From: Acidobacteriota bacterium
GTDB lineage: Bacteria; Acidobacteriota; Terriglobia; Terriglobales; Acidobacteriaceae
DNA length: 6,358 nucleotides
Assembly (NCBI GenBank): GCA_023441255.1
Contig: JAEZPW010000090.1
Location: 1 to 6,358, forward strand
Reading direction: 5' to 3'
The first letter of the stretch is position 1. Each line of letters opens with the position of its first letter. The notes under the pieces are model-generated. The model had not been told where the DNA came from and searched no databases. It worked only from the letters and a program-made list of their open reading frames with translations. Made by a program: the position numbers and the translations under genes. Below, one piece after another: positions 4,489 to 6,358 of this stretch.

Positions 4489-6358
4489 AGACAAGCACCT
4501 CTATGACGCCAGTTCCTGCTGCGAGGGGTTGCAACGCTTTTCCAACCACCGCACCCAACATGCGGCTGTGGTCGGTTCCTTTCATCGCATGACCCGGGAT
4601 TGATGAAGTCACCAGGAGGTCGCCAACGGCGATTGGTCCGTTCTCCGTGGTCACCTTGCACGGCACCACGCCGACTACCGCGAGTGGCACTTCCTTTTCG
4701 AGGTTCGGACTGTCCATCTCGTAAGGCGACGCTATCACTCCGGGACGCGTCGAATACACCCCCGCTACGAGGGTCGAGTATGCCTGCCCGCTGCGAGTCA
4801 GGCGCCGTACCGCAGCAGTGTCAATAATCATCACGTCGCCGGGTTCGTAGGCAGACTTCTCTCCCGCCACGGCGAACGATTCGGCAAAGTCGGCGCCTCC
4901 GGTCGAGTATCCGTTGTTCGCGTAAACACGACCGTTTCCGTCCACTCTGAACTTCTTGACCCAGTACTCGCCGACTTTGATGCGACCTAGGAGGATGCTT
5001 CCTCCCCCGATGTTGTCGAACATCCCCGCGAAAGCATACGGGCTGTTGACCGTCGAATGAATTCCGATTGCGGTTCCTGTCGTGGTTGTCGATGTGATAT
5101 CGATACCGGTCGCAGTGTCGCTCTCGACATTCACGAGTACGCCGCTCGCATCGGCTCCTTCGGCACCGAGCCTTGCCTGAAGCGTCTTCGTGCTGACCGA
5201 ATTGGCAGAGACTGCACTTCCCGATATCGCGCCCGAGGTTGCGAGATCGCCCGTAACGACGTGAGCCCCAGACGTAAGAGCGCCGTTAACTGCAAGTGCT
5301 CCATTAATGGCCTGGTCGCCCGTGAAAACGTTCGTGGCGCCCAGTCGCAGGTACCTGGTGTCGGTGTAAGTGGTGTCGAGCGCCAGCACTGGATTGATTG
5401 CGCTGCCAGTTGCGGCCAGGCCTGTACCAGCGGTGACGCTTGCCACTACCGATGATCCCGCACGCAAATAGCGGTCATCGGTGAAGGCGGTATCAAGTTG
5501 GAGCGTCGGGGAACCGGTGGTTCCGCCTCCGGTGAGACCGCTGCCAGCAGTCACCCCGGTGATCCCTCCAAACACAGCCGTCTTCATGATGGAACCGTCC
5601 GGAAAGATGAGGCCGCTGGAGGTTCCGGTCAATTTCAGATTTCCGGCCACTTCAAGCTTTTGGCTGGCCTTGTCCACACCGACGCCTACGTTGCCGTTTC
5701 CAATGATTGAAAAGGCCGTAGACGGCGTCAGCGTAGTGCCATCGATCTGATGAGACTGCTGCTTGACGCGGAGTGAGCCATCGTAATGGAATTCCATAAT
5801 CGTATGGCTCACGCTGGCAATGTTCTGGGTGCTCGCGACGTAGTTGTTGTCAGCGGCCTTTTTCTTCACTCCGATTCCGATGAACTGCGTGCCAGCTTGC
5901 AGTGCGCCGAAGCGAAGCGACCACGGCCAGGCGCCGAATCTCACGGTCTGGGCGGAGTTCAGATTCACGTCGAGGAGCGATTCCGGCGTCGCCGTCGCAA
6001 TACCAATGTTGCCGGAAATATCCATGATTTTGGAATTCGTCAGATTCGTGGCATCGGCAAATTTCGGCAGGTAGTTCGCCGTGCCAGACGTGACGTTTAC
6101 CGGGTCGGCAGCCGGCAGGGCGATGTTGCCCGTGCCGCCTATGGCCAGCCCGTACCGCGAAGATGAAGAAGAGGTCGTTGGAGAGGTGGTCTGGCTACTC
6201 GCCAGGACGAATGCCGAAAGTGGCTTCCCGCCCAGGGTATCCGCGTCTGCGGCCTTCAGCGCGTAGGGCACGCTGACGAGCAGAACACGTTCCTGTTCCG
6301 CTCCTCGATCGGGTTGCACTGCTAGCCACCGCGTTTCTCCTGCCGCGAACAGCTCAGC
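4478..6358 (-). CDS. Large secreted surface/fibre-like repeat protein (5' truncated)
   Basis: The last 626 residues of a protein whose frame is open to the right edge; the internal GTG at 6319 is not a credible start, because AELFAAGETRWLAV before it belongs to the conserved block that continues as 'VPYALKAADADTLGGKPLSAF' (about visible residues 30-50). In relatives I know of, this block follows a signal peptide and a beta-sandwich, so about 100-150 residues are probably missing. Next come a Ser/Thr linker (54-67), fibre-like segments ending in 'GLIFPDGSIMKTA' (249-261), two approximately 39-residue repeats 'VTAGSGL...LDT-FTD-RYLR-G' (about 267-340), a short-period glycine/alanine repeat likely to form a beta-helix (about 347-390), and a C-terminal module 'GGADFAESF...EPGDVMIID...VGDLLVTS--PGHAMKG' (about 487-626). 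The last resembles phage-tail-type intramolecular chaperone ends, a tentative comparison. It is probably extracellular and oligomeric; the exact role is unknown. It may share a transcript with the AhpD-like gene. Confidence 0.85.
   Translation of the reverse strand, partial: AELFAAGETRWLAVQPDRGAEQERVLLVSVPYALKAADADTLGGKPLSAFVLASSQTTSPTTSSSSSRYGLAIGGTGNIALPAADPVNVTSGTANYLPKFADATNLTNSKIMDISGNIGIATATPESLLDVNLNSAQTVRFGAWPWSLRFGALQAGTQFIGIGVKKKAADNNYVASTQNIASVSHTIMEFHYDGSLRVKQQSHQIDGTTLTPSTAFSIIGNGNVGVGVDKASQKLEVAGNLKLTGTSSGLIFPDGSIMKTAVFGGITGVTAGSGLTGGGTTGSPTLQLDTAFTDDRYLRAGSSVVASVTAGTGLAATGSAINPVLALDTTYTDTRYLRLGATNVFTGDQAINGALAVNGALTSGAHVVTGDLATSGAISGSAVSANSVSTKTLQARLGAEGADASGVLVNVESDTATGIDITSTTTTGTAIGIHSTVNSPYAFAGMFDNIGGGSILLGRIKVGEYWVKKFRVDGNGRVYANNGYSTGGADFAESFAVAGEKSAYEPGDVMIIDTAAVRRLTRSGQAYSTLVAGVYSTRPGVIASPYEMDSPNLEKEVPLAVVGVVPCKVTTENGPIAVGDLLVTSSIPGHAMKGTDHSRMLGAVVGKALQPLAAGTGVIEVLVSLQ

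Noticed and set aside
5342..5560. Two similar VTAGSGL...RYLR repeats considered as a sign of a phage tail module or prophage.
   Set aside because: No other phage genes are nearby, and the N-terminal LGGKPLSAF-type block points to a chromosomal secreted protein rather than a prophage.

Overview
The window most likely comes from a moderately GC-rich member of the Acidobacteriota (Terriglobales/Koribacter-like). This is inferred from protein style alone: a LytTR regulator, a lone short PilZ protein, a DinB-fold protein and, most tellingly, a large secreted protein with the 'ELF-GE-RWL-VQ ... VPYALKAADADTLGGKP-SAF' signature that I associate with acidobacterial surface proteins. No rRNA or other decisive marker is present.

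Layout. (1) 3-296, + strand: the last 97 codons of a LytTR-type response regulator, cut by the left edge. (2) 340-360: a 21-bp exact copy of the 3' end of the tRNA gene found 2.4 kb further right. (3) 554-2086, - strand: a predicted exported WG-repeat protein with a C-terminal beta-rich domain. (4) 2087-2729: about 640 bp with no supportable gene. (5) 2730-2817, - strand: tRNA-Leu(CAA) with an encoded CCA end. (6) 3041-3349, + strand: a small PilZ-domain protein. (7) 3402-6358, - strand: a same-direction series in the order surface/fibre-like protein (start beyond the right edge), AhpD-like carboxymuconolactone decarboxylase family protein, DinB-family protein.

The most interesting structure is the pair of exact direct repeats, 340-360 and 2728-2748. 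The right copy is the 3' end of the tRNA-Leu gene plus two flanking bases; the left copy lies 44 bp after the LytTR stop codon. This is the pattern left by tyrosine-recombinase integration into a tRNA 3' end. It outlines a possible 2,388-bp mini-island whose only recognisable cargo is the WG-repeat gene. No integrase is visible, so the segment would be a deletion remnant or an element moved in trans. A second point of interest is the 90-bp junction between the surface-protein gene and the AhpD-like gene. There a perfect 9-bp inverted repeat (4399-4407/4480-4488) encloses a perfect 9-bp hairpin (4430-4453), and the outer arm lies directly before the AhpD-like start codon and spans the surface-gene stop codon, which would suit translational coupling.

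How the genes may work together: the LytTR regulator and PilZ protein are signalling parts, the latter probably reading cyclic di-GMP. The AhpD-like and DinB-like proteins probably form a small stress or redox pair co-transcribed behind the surface protein. These functional links are inference from order and spacing.
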